Source: an uncultured Draconibacterium sp.
Lineage (GTDB): Bacteria > Bacteroidota > Bacteroidia > Bacteroidales > Prolixibacteraceae
Reading direction: 5' to 3'
Assembly (NCBI RefSeq): GCF_963674925.1
Contig: NZ_OY771649.1
Span: forward strand, 1,736,001 to 1,800,000
Length of the DNA: 64,000 bases
Below are positions 7,740 through 16,919 of the stretch, one piece after another (position 1 is the first letter of the stretch; each line of letters opens with the position of its first letter). Made by a program: the position numbers and the translations under genes. The notes under the pieces were generated by a model. The model did no database searches. It was not told the origin of the DNA and saw only the letters and a program-made list of their open reading frames with translations.

Positions 7740-9290
7740 ATGAAAAAATATTTCAGCATACTCTTACTAGCCCTATTTATGCCCTTTTTTATGCAGGCGC
7801 AGGACTTGCTCGATGCACTTCGTTATTCCAATATTCAGGTTTCCGGAACAGCACGTGCCGGAGCCATGGGTAATGCATTTGGAGCATTGGGCGGCGATTT
7901 TACTTCTATCAGTATCAATCCGGCCGGCCTGGGGGTTTACCGTTCGTCGGAATTAACCATTACGCCAAAATTCACCTACGGAAAAATGGAAGGCAACTAC
8001 ATGAATACCTTGATGGAAGATAACAAATACAACTTTGCCTTAAATAATTTGAGCTACGTAACCGTTATTCCAACAGCTTCGCGCAGCGATGTTGGTTTGA
8101 TCAGCGTTAACCTTGGAATTGGCTACAACCGCCTGAAGGATTTTAACAGCAACTCACTTATGGGGGCTTCAGGAGTAACAAGTTCATTTCTGGATGACCT
8201 GATTGAAAATGCAAATGGTGAAGATCCAAATGCAGGATGGAGCGATTACTACGAAGAGTTGGCCTACTACAATCCAGATACAGAATCGGGAGCCGATTTA
8301 ATGTATTATGATGAAGATGCAGGATTATGGAGAAGTGATATTCAAAAAAATCCTTTTGATCAAAATGTTGAGAACTACCCCGTAGCACAACGAAAAAGCA
8401 TTTCGCGTCAGGGATCGATTGATGAATACAACTTTGCCGTTGGATTAAACTTTAACCATAAAGTGTATTTAGGAGCCACCTTGGGGGTAACAGATATTTA
8501 TTACCGCGAATCGAGCACCTACGAAGAATGGGACGATCAGAACGTAATTCCAAACTTTGTTGACATGCAATTCGACAGTTACCTGAGAACAACAGGAACC
8601 GGGTACAACTTTAAATTTGGTCTAATCTACAAACCTGTTAACGAAGTTCGTTTGGGGGCATCGATTCATACGCCAACATTTTATGATATGCACGATTTCT
8701 TCAACACATCTATGTATTCAAGAAATGATTTTGAGGACACTGGCGTAGTTGATGATGCCGGATATTCCCCGCTAAACAATTACGATTACCAACTTCATAC
8801 GCCACTTCGTGCAACATTTAGCGGTGCATTTGTAATTGCAAAAAAAGGTTTGATCAGTGTTGATTATGAATATGTAGATTATTCATCAGCAAAACTCAGA
8901 AGAGGTGGCGATGGCTACAGCTTCACTCCCGAAAACCAGGAAATAAAGGATGCCTATAAATCGGTTGGCAACATCCGTGTAGGTGGCGAACTGCGTGCAA
9001 CCAACAACTTAAGTTTACGTGCCGGTTACGAGTATTATCCAACAGCCTACAAATCAACATCGTTAGGAAACGACCAATTCAAGTCGAACGATGAACTGAA
9101 TGTTTACTCAGCCGGTTTAGGTTACCGTTTTGGCAGTTTCACTTTCGATCTTGCCTACCGGTTGACTGATATGATGGAATACGAACTTCCGTATAGTGCG
9201 CCTAGTTCAGGTTACTATCCGGTACCGGAAGCAGCCAGTTTTGATGGTTTAACTCACGATGTAATGTTTACGCTGGGATTTAAATTCTAG
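7740..9290 (+). CDS. OmpP1/FadL/TodX-family outer-membrane transport protein
   Basis: A 516-residue outer-membrane beta-barrel with a signal peptide (about 1-21, ending MQAQ). The mature start carries the family hallmark: RAGAMGNAFGALGGDFTSI followed by NPAGLG at 60-65, matching the N-terminal hatch of FadL-like channels for hydrophobic compounds. Many alternating aromatic strands follow, and the chain ends with MFTLGFKF, a terminal-Phe barrel signal. The substrate is unknown; Bacteroidota members are often labelled hemin receptor without evidence. It is probably in an operon with the lipoprotein just upstream. It is convergent with the LytTR regulator across a shared terminator. Confidence 0.85.
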   Translation: MKKYFSILLLALFMPFFMQAQDLLDALRYSNIQVSGTARAGAMGNAFGALGGDFTSISINPAGLGVYRSSELTITPKFTYGKMEGNYMNTLMEDNKYNFALNNLSYVTVIPTASRSDVGLISVNLGIGYNRLKDFNSNSLMGASGVTSSFLDDLIENANGEDPNAGWSDYYEELAYYNPDTESGADLMYYDEDAGLWRSDIQKNPFDQNVENYPVAQRKSISRQGSIDEYNFAVGLNFNHKVYLGATLGVTDIYYRESSTYEEWDDQNVIPNFVDMQFDSYLRTTGTGYNFKFGLIYKPVNEVRLGASIHTPTFYDMHDFFNTSMYSRNDFEDTGVVDDAGYSPLNNYDYQLHTPLRATFSGAFVIAKKGLISVDYEYVDYSSAKLRRGGDGYSFTPENQEIKDAYKSVGNIRVGGELRATNNLSLRAGYEYYPTAYKSTSLGNDQFKSNDELNVYSAGLGYRFGSFTFDLAYRLTDMMEYELPYSAPSSGYYPVPEAASFDGLTHDVMFTLGFKF

Positions 9291-9311
9291 TAAAACAAAA
9301 GATATTTTCAG

Positions 9312-9346
9312 AAAGACACACTCCTTTTGGGTTGTGTCTTTTTTTA
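9312..9346. terminator. Terminator between convergent genes
   Basis: AAAGACACA (9312-9320) pairs with TGTGTCTTT (9333-9341), with a CTCC/GGG extension across a TTTT loop, then TTTTTA. It ends the FadL-like gene on the plus strand; the minus strand has only a modest T-tract. Confidence 0.8.
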
Positions 9347-10039
9347 TGCATTTAATTTAATTACAAATGCCTCTTTAAAACTCAAACTAACCGGTAGTTT
9401 TACATTGCCGAGTTTTACACTGTTCCCCTCTAAATAAACCACTTTGGCAAGCGAAACCACATAGGATTTATGAATGCGGGCGAATCGGTTCTCCGGTAGC
9501 TGAGCAATAAAATCTTTAAATCGTCCGTGCACCATCAACGTTTGTGTTTCGGTAACAAAACGGACATAATCGCCCTGCGCTTCCAGGTAAATTATTTCGT
9601 CGAAATTTAAGCGGTAATCCTTTTTATTGGCACGTACCATTAAATGCTGCCCGATGTTCTCGGTGCGTGAGGAAAATCGTTCGAGTGCCCTGTTAACCGC
9701 CGTTCGGAACCGTTCGAACGAAACAGGTTTGAGCAAATAATCCACCGCATCAACCTCAAAACCTTCCAGTGCAAATTCGGGATAGGCGGTAACCAAAATA
9801 AACAACGGTGGTTCTTTTAAACTTTTCACAAAACCAATTCCGCTTAATTTGGGCATGTTTATATCTAAAAACAGCAGGTCGATATCTTTCTGTTTTAACA
9901 ACTGACCGGCTTCCAAAGCATCGTTGCAAACTCCGGTGAGCTCCAACTCCGGACAGGCCTCAACAAAATCGCGGATCACATCCTGCGATAAAGGCTCGTC
10001 GTCAACAATAATGCAGTTCAATGTTTTTGATTTGGCCAT
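9344..10039 (-). CDS. LytTR-family response regulator
   Basis: A 231-residue two-component regulator. The receiver domain (about 7-120) has the acidic pair DD at 13-14, phospho-acceptor Asp59 in LLFLDINMP, and the conserved Lys in YLLKPVSF near 108. The C-terminal part (about 135-231) is a LytTR DNA-binding domain with the typical DEIIYLEAQGDYVRF and FARIHKSYVV strands. It would bind promoter DNA as a dimer when phosphorylated by the kinase whose gene ends six bases upstream. Target genes are not evident. The adjacent lipoprotein gene makes an envelope-stress role possible, but that is inference. Confidence 0.93.
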   Translation of the reverse strand: MAKSKTLNCIIVDDEPLSQDVIRDFVEACPELELTGVCNDALEAGQLLKQKDIDLLFLDINMPKLSGIGFVKSLKEPPLFILVTAYPEFALEGFEVDAVDYLLKPVSFERFRTAVNRALERFSSRTENIGQHLMVRANKKDYRLNFDEIIYLEAQGDYVRFVTETQTLMVHGRFKDFIAQLPENRFARIHKSYVVSLAKVVYLEGNSVKLGNVKLPVSLSFKEAFVIKLNA

Positions 10040-10045
10040 GCCTTA

Positions 10046-11077
10046 CTAATTCAGTTGCACCTTTAAAAGTACTTTAAATGTTTCTTTGTTGTCCAAAATC
10101 TTCAACTTGTGTTGGTTGGGATAGATCATTTCCAGGCGCTTTTTCACATTGTCAATTCCAATGCCGTGGTATTTAGCCGAGAGCGGATCGATAGCCTTCC
10201 CTTTGCTATTTTCAACCTCGAAATGCAAAACCTTATCCGCAACTTCAACTTTTATGTTCACGAAGGCGTCATTCGCACCACCTTTCATTCCATGTTTAAA
10301 ACCGTTCTCTACAAAAGGAAGAAATAATAAAGGCGCTATCTTTTTACCTTTTATATCGCCAATCGTGTTGAATTCAATTTTGTTTTTCCCCGACCGGAGG
10401 TTCTGCATATCGATATAATTCTGCAACATCTCCAGCTCCTTTTCCAAAGCGATAAAATCGGCGTCAGAATCGTAAATAATATGCCGCATTAAATCACTTA
10501 GCTGAACGATCTTTTCCGGTACTTCCTTTGATTCTTTCCGGGCCATGCTGTAAATACTGTTCAGCGAATTAAAAAGAAAATGCGGATTGATCTGCGATTT
10601 TAATGCTTTTAACTCGGCCTGCGATTTTTCCTTTTCCAGCTCTTCAGCACGGAAATATCCTCTCGCAAGATGCAATAATCCGGATATAAACAGGTAAATG
10701 GCAAAAAATAGCGAAATATCCCAAAAGCTGTAGTAGGCAATAAAATAATAGCCCTTAAAAATGTAATCGATCAGGCTGTCGAATAAAAGCAGGTAGAAGC
10801 CCGAGCCCAAAGCAGCGGCCCCGATTACAGCGCCAGCGTAACTAATATAATTGCCACGCTCCCAAAGTAGCGGAAAAAGTAATTTTAGGTTCAGGTAAAC
10901 CATGCAAACAATGGGCAAATGAAAAACAGCAGCATAAATGAGGTCGATCTGTTTAACTTCGGCCGACACTTTTAAAACGTTCATCAGAATTAAAAACGAT
11001 AAACACCAAAACAGGATATGTTGTAATACCCTGTTTTTAATGAGCCGGCCCAGTGTAATTTTTAAGGAGCTGTTCAT
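10046..11077 (-). CDS. LytS-like sensor histidine kinase (His_kinase family)
   Basis: A 343-residue membrane kinase with four hydrophobic segments in residues 18-140, a short coiled linker (ELEKEKSQAELKALK), and the phospho-acceptor signature SQINPHFLFNSLNSIYSM with His166. The ATPase part has FVENGFKHGM (around 256) as the N box and a later GIGIDNVKKRLEMIY G box. There is no periplasmic sensor domain beyond short loops, typical of this class, which may sense membrane state. It overlaps the upstream lipoprotein gene by four bases (ATGA) and precedes the LytTR regulator by six bases, so all three form one operon. Confidence 0.93.
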   Translation of the reverse strand: MNSSLKITLGRLIKNRVLQHILFWCLSFLILMNVLKVSAEVKQIDLIYAAVFHLPIVCMVYLNLKLLFPLLWERGNYISYAGAVIGAAALGSGFYLLLFDSLIDYIFKGYYFIAYYSFWDISLFFAIYLFISGLLHLARGYFRAEELEKEKSQAELKALKSQINPHFLFNSLNSIYSMARKESKEVPEKIVQLSDLMRHIIYDSDADFIALEKELEMLQNYIDMQNLRSGKNKIEFNTIGDIKGKKIAPLLFLPFVENGFKHGMKGGANDAFVNIKVEVADKVLHFEVENSKGKAIDPLSAKYHGIGIDNVKKRLEMIYPNQHKLKILDNKETFKVLLKVQLN

Positions 11078-11709
11078 TTTTTTCGATATAACTCTAAGTC
11101 CAGTCCGTCTTCAAACGCTTCTTCCGAATCTACATATTTACTTACAAATTTTTGTAGTTCTTTTGGGTTGGCAGTGAGCAGAATATAATCACCATTGTCT
11201 TCATGATGAATTCGTATCTTGTTTTCCTTAATCAGATCTTCCAACCACTCCGGATCAAACCACCGGATTTCAAGTTTGTCGTCAGAAACAATTAATTTGG
11301 CAAAAGTATGTACCGGAACCACGTGCAGATCAGCTAACGTAATATAATCGTCATCTCCGTAATCTTCAATATAAAAATCAAGGAAATATTCATCGGCCAG
11401 TTTAATTACGTGCACTGCAAATTTCGATTCTTTAACTACGCCATTATCGTTTGAAGTAAGGCTAAGTACGTATCGTTTTTTGTCGCGTATACTGTCTTTT
11501 TGATCTCCAAGAAACGGATGGGTGAAATTCCACGAATCATCGGAACCACTAAAAACAACATCATTATCATCGTCTTCAAACCACTCGCCCAACAGCAAAT
11601 CGTTTTCAAACAGGTCACTTTCGGTATACAAAGGGTAAAAGGAGTAAACAACACACCCCGACAACAGAATTGTAATTGTTGCAATGAGCAGAATATTACG
11701 TGTTTTCAT
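11074..11709 (-). CDS. Lipoprotein of unknown function, first gene of a two-component operon
   Basis: A 211-residue predicted lipoprotein: MKTRNILLIATITILLSGC gives a lipobox with Cys19. The mature part is acidic, with runs such as EDDDNDVVF and EDYGDDDYI, and is mostly short beta strands. No named domain is recognised. Its stop overlaps the start of the histidine kinase gene (ATGA), so translation is probably coupled. That position suggests a partner in signal sensing or a target of the system, as an inference from context only. Confidence 0.75.
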   Translation of the reverse strand: MKTRNILLIATITILLSGCVVYSFYPLYTESDLFENDLLLGEWFEDDDNDVVFSGSDDSWNFTHPFLGDQKDSIRDKKRYVLSLTSNDNGVVKESKFAVHVIKLADEYFLDFYIEDYGDDDYITLADLHVVPVHTFAKLIVSDDKLEIRWFDPEWLEDLIKENKIRIHHEDNGDYILLTANPKELQKFVSKYVDSEEAFEDGLDLELYRKK

Positions 11710-11845
11710 TTTGATTTTTTTTTTAATTTCTACTCAAATTTACAGCACTTTAGTTGCCCCAAAGAATTTTTTCGTTGAGATGCGGTTATTTGTCGTTGAG
11801 ATAAAAAACACCACTCAGGAGCAAAATAAAAACCGGTCGAAACGA

Positions 11846-13183
11846 TTAAAATAAGTAATTCAATCCGATATATATTCCGGAATCACCATCGCGTTCATCG
11901 GCAGCCATACCGTAATCGCAACGAATGATAAAGTTTTCGTTCATGGCAGCACGCAAACCTAATCCAAATGAATAGTGCATGGCTTCGGCACCGTTATCGA
12001 AATAACTTTCTAAAGGACTCGGATATATAGCCGGGACGTTAATGTTACTCTTATCCACATCAATTTTGTTTGTTACACGGCCAAAATCAGCAAAAGCATT
12101 TAGTCCCATATAAAAGTTGTTGTTCATAAACTGAAAACGGGCAAATTTCCAGCGTGCCTCAACATTTCCTAAAAAAACAGCATCGCCAACTACCCGGTTA
12201 CGTAGTATTCCGCGTAATGAATTGGCACCTCCCAATCCTTCGGAAGTAGAACTTTTCATTACTGAAGTAATCATTTGTGTTTGATAGTAAAAAGGTACAT
12301 TTCCGGTAAGTGTTGTCTGATAAGCCAGCCGGTAGGCAAAAGAAAGATCGTTGGGAATGATCGTAAAATACTGACGATGAATAAGGGTAAGTTTGGTAAA
12401 AGTCTGCTCTCCTCCCAAAAACTCGGGTGAGCCCAGCAGAACTGCTTCGGTCCACATTCCTTTCATCGGGTTGGGTTCATTATCGCGGGTATCGTATACA
12501 ATACCTGCTTTTAGCGTTGGCACAAAACCACCGTTAGCATCTTCGTCTGAAATAATTCCCCATTCCCGGTATATTTCGTACAATCCCGGTGCCTGGTCAT
12601 GTGGAGGAAGCATATCTTCATCGTCCTTATTTTTATTCAGCTTATCGATATCAACGTAATCCAGTTTAAAATTCAGGAGGTTGAAACCACCAACCCAGTC
12701 AAACTTTTCGCCGGCCAGATCTCCGCGTAAATCAACTTTAAAACGAAATAGTTTGCGGTCGTATTTATAAAACATCCGGGTTCTGTAATCCGCTGCTTCA
12801 TCATCGTACCAGTCTTTGTTTACTACGGCATCATAACCGTTAAATCCATAAAAATCGTAGGCGCGGTCGCTTAGGTAACTAATATCAACTGATGTTTGTA
12901 ACCCGGGAATTAGTTTATCCGAATCGTAGTTAAAACGGTTAATCCCGCTGCCTTTTGTAAATCGCGATACTTCAAGGTAAATGCTATGATCGTACTTCGG
13001 GTAGCGGCTTCCGTCGCCATAATGATAAAGATTTACCAAACCACCATACTGAAAACCAAGGTCGGTATCGAAAGTTACGGCCGGTAATGCCCCAAAATTC
13101 CACCCTTGTTTGGTTACACTTTCCTGCGCTCCCGACACTAAACAAACAGCTAAGAATGCGCATAAAAACAGAAGACGTTTCAT
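11846..13183 (-). CDS. Omp85/BamA-TamA-like outer-membrane barrel protein
   Basis: A 445-residue protein with a signal peptide (MKRLLFLCAFLAVCLVSGAQ) and almost no N-terminal periplasmic domain before a beta-barrel. Features of the Omp85 surface-antigen barrel include GGANSLRGILRNRVVGDAV (the L6-type R-G loop), long alternating strands and the last strand GDSGIYIGLNYLF ending in Phe. Without POTRA domains it is not BamA itself; it belongs with the small Omp85-like barrels common in Bacteroidota, whose cargo is unknown. It is monocistronic and divergent from the GH109-like gene across a 211-base AT-rich gap. Confidence 0.8.
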   Translation of the reverse strand: MKRLLFLCAFLAVCLVSGAQESVTKQGWNFGALPAVTFDTDLGFQYGGLVNLYHYGDGSRYPKYDHSIYLEVSRFTKGSGINRFNYDSDKLIPGLQTSVDISYLSDRAYDFYGFNGYDAVVNKDWYDDEAADYRTRMFYKYDRKLFRFKVDLRGDLAGEKFDWVGGFNLLNFKLDYVDIDKLNKNKDDEDMLPPHDQAPGLYEIYREWGIISDEDANGGFVPTLKAGIVYDTRDNEPNPMKGMWTEAVLLGSPEFLGGEQTFTKLTLIHRQYFTIIPNDLSFAYRLAYQTTLTGNVPFYYQTQMITSVMKSSTSEGLGGANSLRGILRNRVVGDAVFLGNVEARWKFARFQFMNNNFYMGLNAFADFGRVTNKIDVDKSNINVPAIYPSPLESYFDNGAEAMHYSFGLGLRAAMNENFIIRCDYGMAADERDGDSGIYIGLNYLF

Positions 13184-13394
13184 GTTAATTGATTTTAGTT
13201 AGACTAAAAGAGTAATTCAAATAAAACATATTTTTGATCTGGTACCGAAATACGTTGTCGAATATAAGTAAAAAAGGAATGATTTTATAATCGCCTCACC
13301 TTTCTGATCGTTCTTCTTGGCTTTTGCCATTAATTTCTTTTCTTTTACAGTGCTTTTGTAATTTTTATAAAACTTATTTCAAGTCTAAACCAAG

Positions 13395-14879
13395 ATGAAA
13401 ACAAACCGCAGAGATTTTTTTAAAGTAACCGGTGCAGTTGGAGCAGGAATTGCCGCAGGAGGACTAACATCGTGCAGTCAGCCACAAGCTGAGCCATCGG
13501 CCATGCAATTTATAAAAGATGCAGCCGTAAACAACAATCCGCAACAGTTTAATATGTGTGGTTATGCCGCACCGAAACTCGATAAAGTACGTGTTGGATT
13601 TGTGGGTATTGGCGACCGCGGATCGGGTGCAGTACAACGAATGACTTTTATTGATGGTGTTGAAATAGTAGCCTTATGCGATATCCGCCAGGCAGCAGTT
13701 GACGGTGCTCAGAAAATACTCAGCGATGCCGGCTTACCAAAAGCAAAAGAATTTGTTGGCGACGAAAATGAGTTTAAGAAACTATGCGACAGTGGTCTTT
13801 GCGACCTGGTTTATACCGCTACGCCCTGGGAATGGCACGTTCCTGTAGGACTGGCAGCTATGGAAGGTGGTGCACATGCGGCGCTTGAGGTTTCGGCAGC
13901 CAAAACCATGGACGAATGCTGGCAAATGGTAGAAACCTCGGAGCGCACAAAAAAACATTGTGTAATCCTTGAAAACTGCTGTTACGACTTTTTTGAATTA
14001 CTCACACTAAACATGGTTCGTCAGGGTGTTTTTGGCGACTTGATTCATGGCGAAGGTGCCTATATCCACAACCTGGATTACTGGCATTTTAATAAGCCGC
14101 AGGATGAAAAAATGACCGACGGCGCCTACACAAAAATGTGGCGTTTGTACGAAAATCAGCGTCAGGCAAATGTATATCCAACTCATGGACTGGGACCAAT
14201 TTGCCAGGCAATGAACATCAACCGTGGAGATAAAATGGATTATCTGACTGCAATGATTTCGGATGACTTTTCGCTGAAAAACCGCATTGAAGAAAAAGCC
14301 AAGGAAGATCCGTTCTTTGAAAAGTTTGTTGGAATGAAGATGCGTGGCAACATGGATATGCAAATGATACGCACCAACAAAGGCCGCACTATTCTTATTC
14401 AACACGATATTTCTTCGCCCCGCCCCTACTCACGTATTCATATGCTAAGTGGAACAAAATGTTTTGCACAAAAATGGCCACTTCAACACATTGCTCTTGG
14501 GCACGAAGTTGTTGACGAAGCCGGAATGGAAGAACTGCGCATAAAATACGAACCCGAAATTATTAAACGGGTTGGAGAAATGGCCAAACAAGTAGGAGGT
14601 CATGGCGGAATGGATTTTATTATGGACTGGCGCCTGATTGATTGTTTGCGCAACGGACTTCCGGTTGATATGGATGTTTATGATGCAGCAGCATGGAGCT
14701 CAATTACTCCGTTAAGTGAATGGTCCATCGCCAACGGATCGGCACCTATTGAAGTGCCCGATTTTACACGCGGTGCCTGGAAAACCAATAAGCCTGTAGA
14801 GCTTACTTTGGCTGGGGGTGGAACTACCAAAGTCAGAAACCTGACGAATGCCAACGCTGAAGGACAACTTGATATTTAA
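13395..14879 (+). CDS. Gfo/Idh/MocA-family protein, GH109-like (probable alpha-N-acetylgalactosaminidase)
   Basis: A 494-residue NAD(P)-dependent oxidoreductase-fold protein exported by Tat: NRRDFFK at 4-10 is the twin-arginine motif, followed by a hydrophobic core and a lipobox-like LTSC with Cys27. The Rossmann motif VGFVGIGDRGSG is at 67-78. The run TPWEWH (143-148), the ILENCCYDFFELLTLNM block (191-207) and GEGAYIHNLD (219-228) resemble glycoside hydrolase family 109. That family cleaves terminal alpha-GalNAc using tightly bound NAD by an oxidation-elimination route. It faces the susD/susC/ROK operon tail to tail, supporting a glycan-use role. Substrate is inferred; other oxidoreductase activity is possible. 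Confidence 0.8.
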   Translation: MKTNRRDFFKVTGAVGAGIAAGGLTSCSQPQAEPSAMQFIKDAAVNNNPQQFNMCGYAAPKLDKVRVGFVGIGDRGSGAVQRMTFIDGVEIVALCDIRQAAVDGAQKILSDAGLPKAKEFVGDENEFKKLCDSGLCDLVYTATPWEWHVPVGLAAMEGGAHAALEVSAAKTMDECWQMVETSERTKKHCVILENCCYDFFELLTLNMVRQGVFGDLIHGEGAYIHNLDYWHFNKPQDEKMTDGAYTKMWRLYENQRQANVYPTHGLGPICQAMNINRGDKMDYLTAMISDDFSLKNRIEEKAKEDPFFEKFVGMKMRGNMDMQMIRTNKGRTILIQHDISSPRPYSRIHMLSGTKCFAQKWPLQHIALGHEVVDEAGMEELRIKYEPEIIKRVGEMAKQVGGHGGMDFIMDWRLIDCLRNGLPVDMDVYDAAAWSSITPLSEWSIANGSAPIEVPDFTRGAWKTNKPVELTLAGGGTTKVRNLTNANAEGQLDI

Positions 14880-14902
14880 AACAATAAACTACAATAAATT
14901 TG

Positions 14903-14932
14903 AAAGGGCAGTAACTACTGCCCTTTCTTTTT
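14903..14932 (+). terminator. Terminator of the GH109-like gene
   Basis: AAAGGGCAGT (14903-14912) pairs with ACTGCCCTTT (14917-14926), followed by CTTTTTA. It lies 24 bases after the stop codon. Confidence 0.85.
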
Positions 14933-15013
14933 ACTCACTCTATTACTCAGGGTAATAGATTTAAATGTTTTCTGTTATTGTTTTATTGTTTCCTGCAATT
15001 TTCGTTCCATTTG

Positions 15014-15044
15014 AAAAACCGCCGATCTATTCACCGGCGGTTCG
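15014..15044 (-). terminator. Second terminator of the susC-susD operon
   Basis: On the minus strand AACCGCCG pairs with CGGCGGTT across a ten-base loop and is followed by TTTTC. It shares the ACCGCCG arm with the stronger hairpin at 15131-15167, so the operon ends in two related hairpins. Confidence 0.65.
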
Positions 15045-15130
15045 CTAATCAAACGCTTTATCTATGATAAAAAACTAACCTTTGTTTTACTCCAGACAAC
15101 CAGCTACAGAAATACCCTTACTCGTTAAAC

Positions 15131-15167
15131 AAAAAAACCGCCGTTCAAAATAAATGAACGACGGTTT
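15131..15167 (-). terminator. Main terminator of the susC-susD operon
   Basis: On the minus strand AACCGTCGTTCA pairs with TGAACGGCGGTT across a seven-base loop and is followed by seven T (the aaaaaaa at 15131-15137). It is 45 bases past the susD stop. Confidence 0.85.
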
Positions 15168-15211
15168 AACCTAACCAAACTATTTATGTTAATCGGATTA
15201 AAACAGTGTTG

Positions 15212-16906
15212 TTACTGTTTTGCCCACCATAATTTAGTGTCTTGTACATCAGGTCCCTGAATAGCAACTGCTGCATTGTAGTTGGCACCATTGGTGTTAA
15301 TAACACTATTACCATAACGCATACGCGCCGGGTAATTTCCGTTAATATCGCCAAGGCCAAAAATATCACCATCCTGAACACCTGCTGCAAGATCTGCAGG
15401 GTATCCCATATCGCGAACGATTGCCCATGCTTCAAATCCGTCAGTAAATGCTGCAATCCAGCGTTGCGATGCAATTTTCTCCAGCTTTTGATCGTCGGTA
15501 CCTGTTAACATTGCCATATCTTCGTTAGCTAAGTAAGTATCGATATCGGCGTCGCTAACACCCCATAATTTCATGGCCTGACGAATACCTTCCTGGTATA
15601 AGTCCTGAGCACTTCCTGCACCCATTCCCATTACCGCAGCCTCAGCTTGCAAGAAATATGATTCTGCTGAAGACATGATCAGCTCTGCACGAATTTCGCC
15701 GTTATTCTTTTTGTTGATTACCACTTCTGCTGGTTTAGAGAAGAAGTTGTAACGTGCAAAAGAACTCATTTTACCATTTAAGCGGGTTGGCTGACCAACA
15801 TAATACATATTTTCAGGCATGGTTACCTCAATGCTACCATCTTCAAGAGTAGTTGTTGTGTATTCAACACCCGCTTCGTCAAGAACAGCCAGAATAAAAT
15901 CTACACGTTTTTGAAAATTCTCCACTTCAGATCCTTCAGTTGGTTTCTCAAGCGTTTGTGTACCACCAACTGCAGGCTGCGCATAAACAGCTAAACGAGG
16001 ATCATTATTATCACGCAACAGGTCGATCATGGTCTTACTCATTGTCCAGTCTGAACCGGCACCAAAGTTATACCAAACATCACCGTAGCAAGCACTACCC
16101 CACTGCGAAATTTCTTCGTCCTTTTCCATTAATATATTGTCGCCCTCGCCATCAAGCAGCTCGGAGTTCAATGCTGAAGAAATAGCACTTTCTGCAAAAC
16201 CGGCACCTGCTGCACCATAAGCACGCATACCAATACGAAGCTTTAAGGTATTCGCCAGACGTTTCCACTGTTGCAGATCTCCACCACAGTAAAGGTCGTT
16301 GTCGGCTACATCATCAACCGCAACACCGGTTGAAGTTGCATCACCAATTGTAGCAATAGCTTCATCCAGTTCGGCAATAATTCCTTCGTAAATTGCACTT
16401 TGCTCATCAAATTTAGGAAGTACAATATCAGGATTTGTTGCCTCGCTGTATGGTACCATTCCGAAAACATCGGTAAACATTTGGAAATATAAACCTTTAA
16501 TGATCTGACCGATAGCATACATCTTGTCATTTTCGAATTCGCCACCGGTTGCGGTAAGGCGCATAAAGTTATCCAGGTCGCCAATGTAAGACGATAACCA
16601 ATCCCATGCAGCATCGGTATAACCACTACTATATGCATATCCCAGCTCATCTGACCACCAGCTGCTGCTGTGTCCGAAACACACCTGACCAGAATATCGG
16701 TCGGCATGAATTAACTGTGCACGCCAATACGGATAACGATCGGGTGCATACAATTTATACTGAGGAGTCGTTAAAAAGTATTTCGCACTCACCTCATCAA
16801 CCGTAAATGAATCCGGTTTTGTATTGATTTCGTTGAAATCATCGGTACAATTGCTCAGCAAAAATACCGCTATAAACATTACGAATATTTTTAATATATT
16901 TTTCAT
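15212..16906 (-). CDS. SusD/RagB-family glycan-binding lipoprotein
   Basis: A 564-residue surface lipoprotein: a signal peptide with lipobox LLSNC (Cys20) is followed by acidic residues, as in surface-exported Bacteroidota lipoproteins. The body is the SusD-like tetratricopeptide fold, closest in style to the SusD-like 2 group: early FNEINTKPDSF, a middle region with ANTLKLRIGMRAYG, and a late SYFLQAEAAVMGMG segment followed by GDINGNYPARMRYG. It should cap the SusC transporter encoded just 13 bases upstream and feed it substrate. The polymer is not evident; the facing GH109-like gene suggests a GalNAc-containing glycan. Confidence 0.9.
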   Translation of the reverse strand: MKNILKIFVMFIAVFLLSNCTDDFNEINTKPDSFTVDEVSAKYFLTTPQYKLYAPDRYPYWRAQLIHADRYSGQVCFGHSSSWWSDELGYAYSSGYTDAAWDWLSSYIGDLDNFMRLTATGGEFENDKMYAIGQIIKGLYFQMFTDVFGMVPYSEATNPDIVLPKFDEQSAIYEGIIAELDEAIATIGDATSTGVAVDDVADNDLYCGGDLQQWKRLANTLKLRIGMRAYGAAGAGFAESAISSALNSELLDGEGDNILMEKDEEISQWGSACYGDVWYNFGAGSDWTMSKTMIDLLRDNNDPRLAVYAQPAVGGTQTLEKPTEGSEVENFQKRVDFILAVLDEAGVEYTTTTLEDGSIEVTMPENMYYVGQPTRLNGKMSSFARYNFFSKPAEVVINKKNNGEIRAELIMSSAESYFLQAEAAVMGMGAGSAQDLYQEGIRQAMKLWGVSDADIDTYLANEDMAMLTGTDDQKLEKIASQRWIAAFTDGFEAWAIVRDMGYPADLAAGVQDGDIFGLGDINGNYPARMRYGNSVINTNGANYNAAVAIQGPDVQDTKLWWAKQ

Positions 16907-16919
16907 TTTGCTGGCCTCC

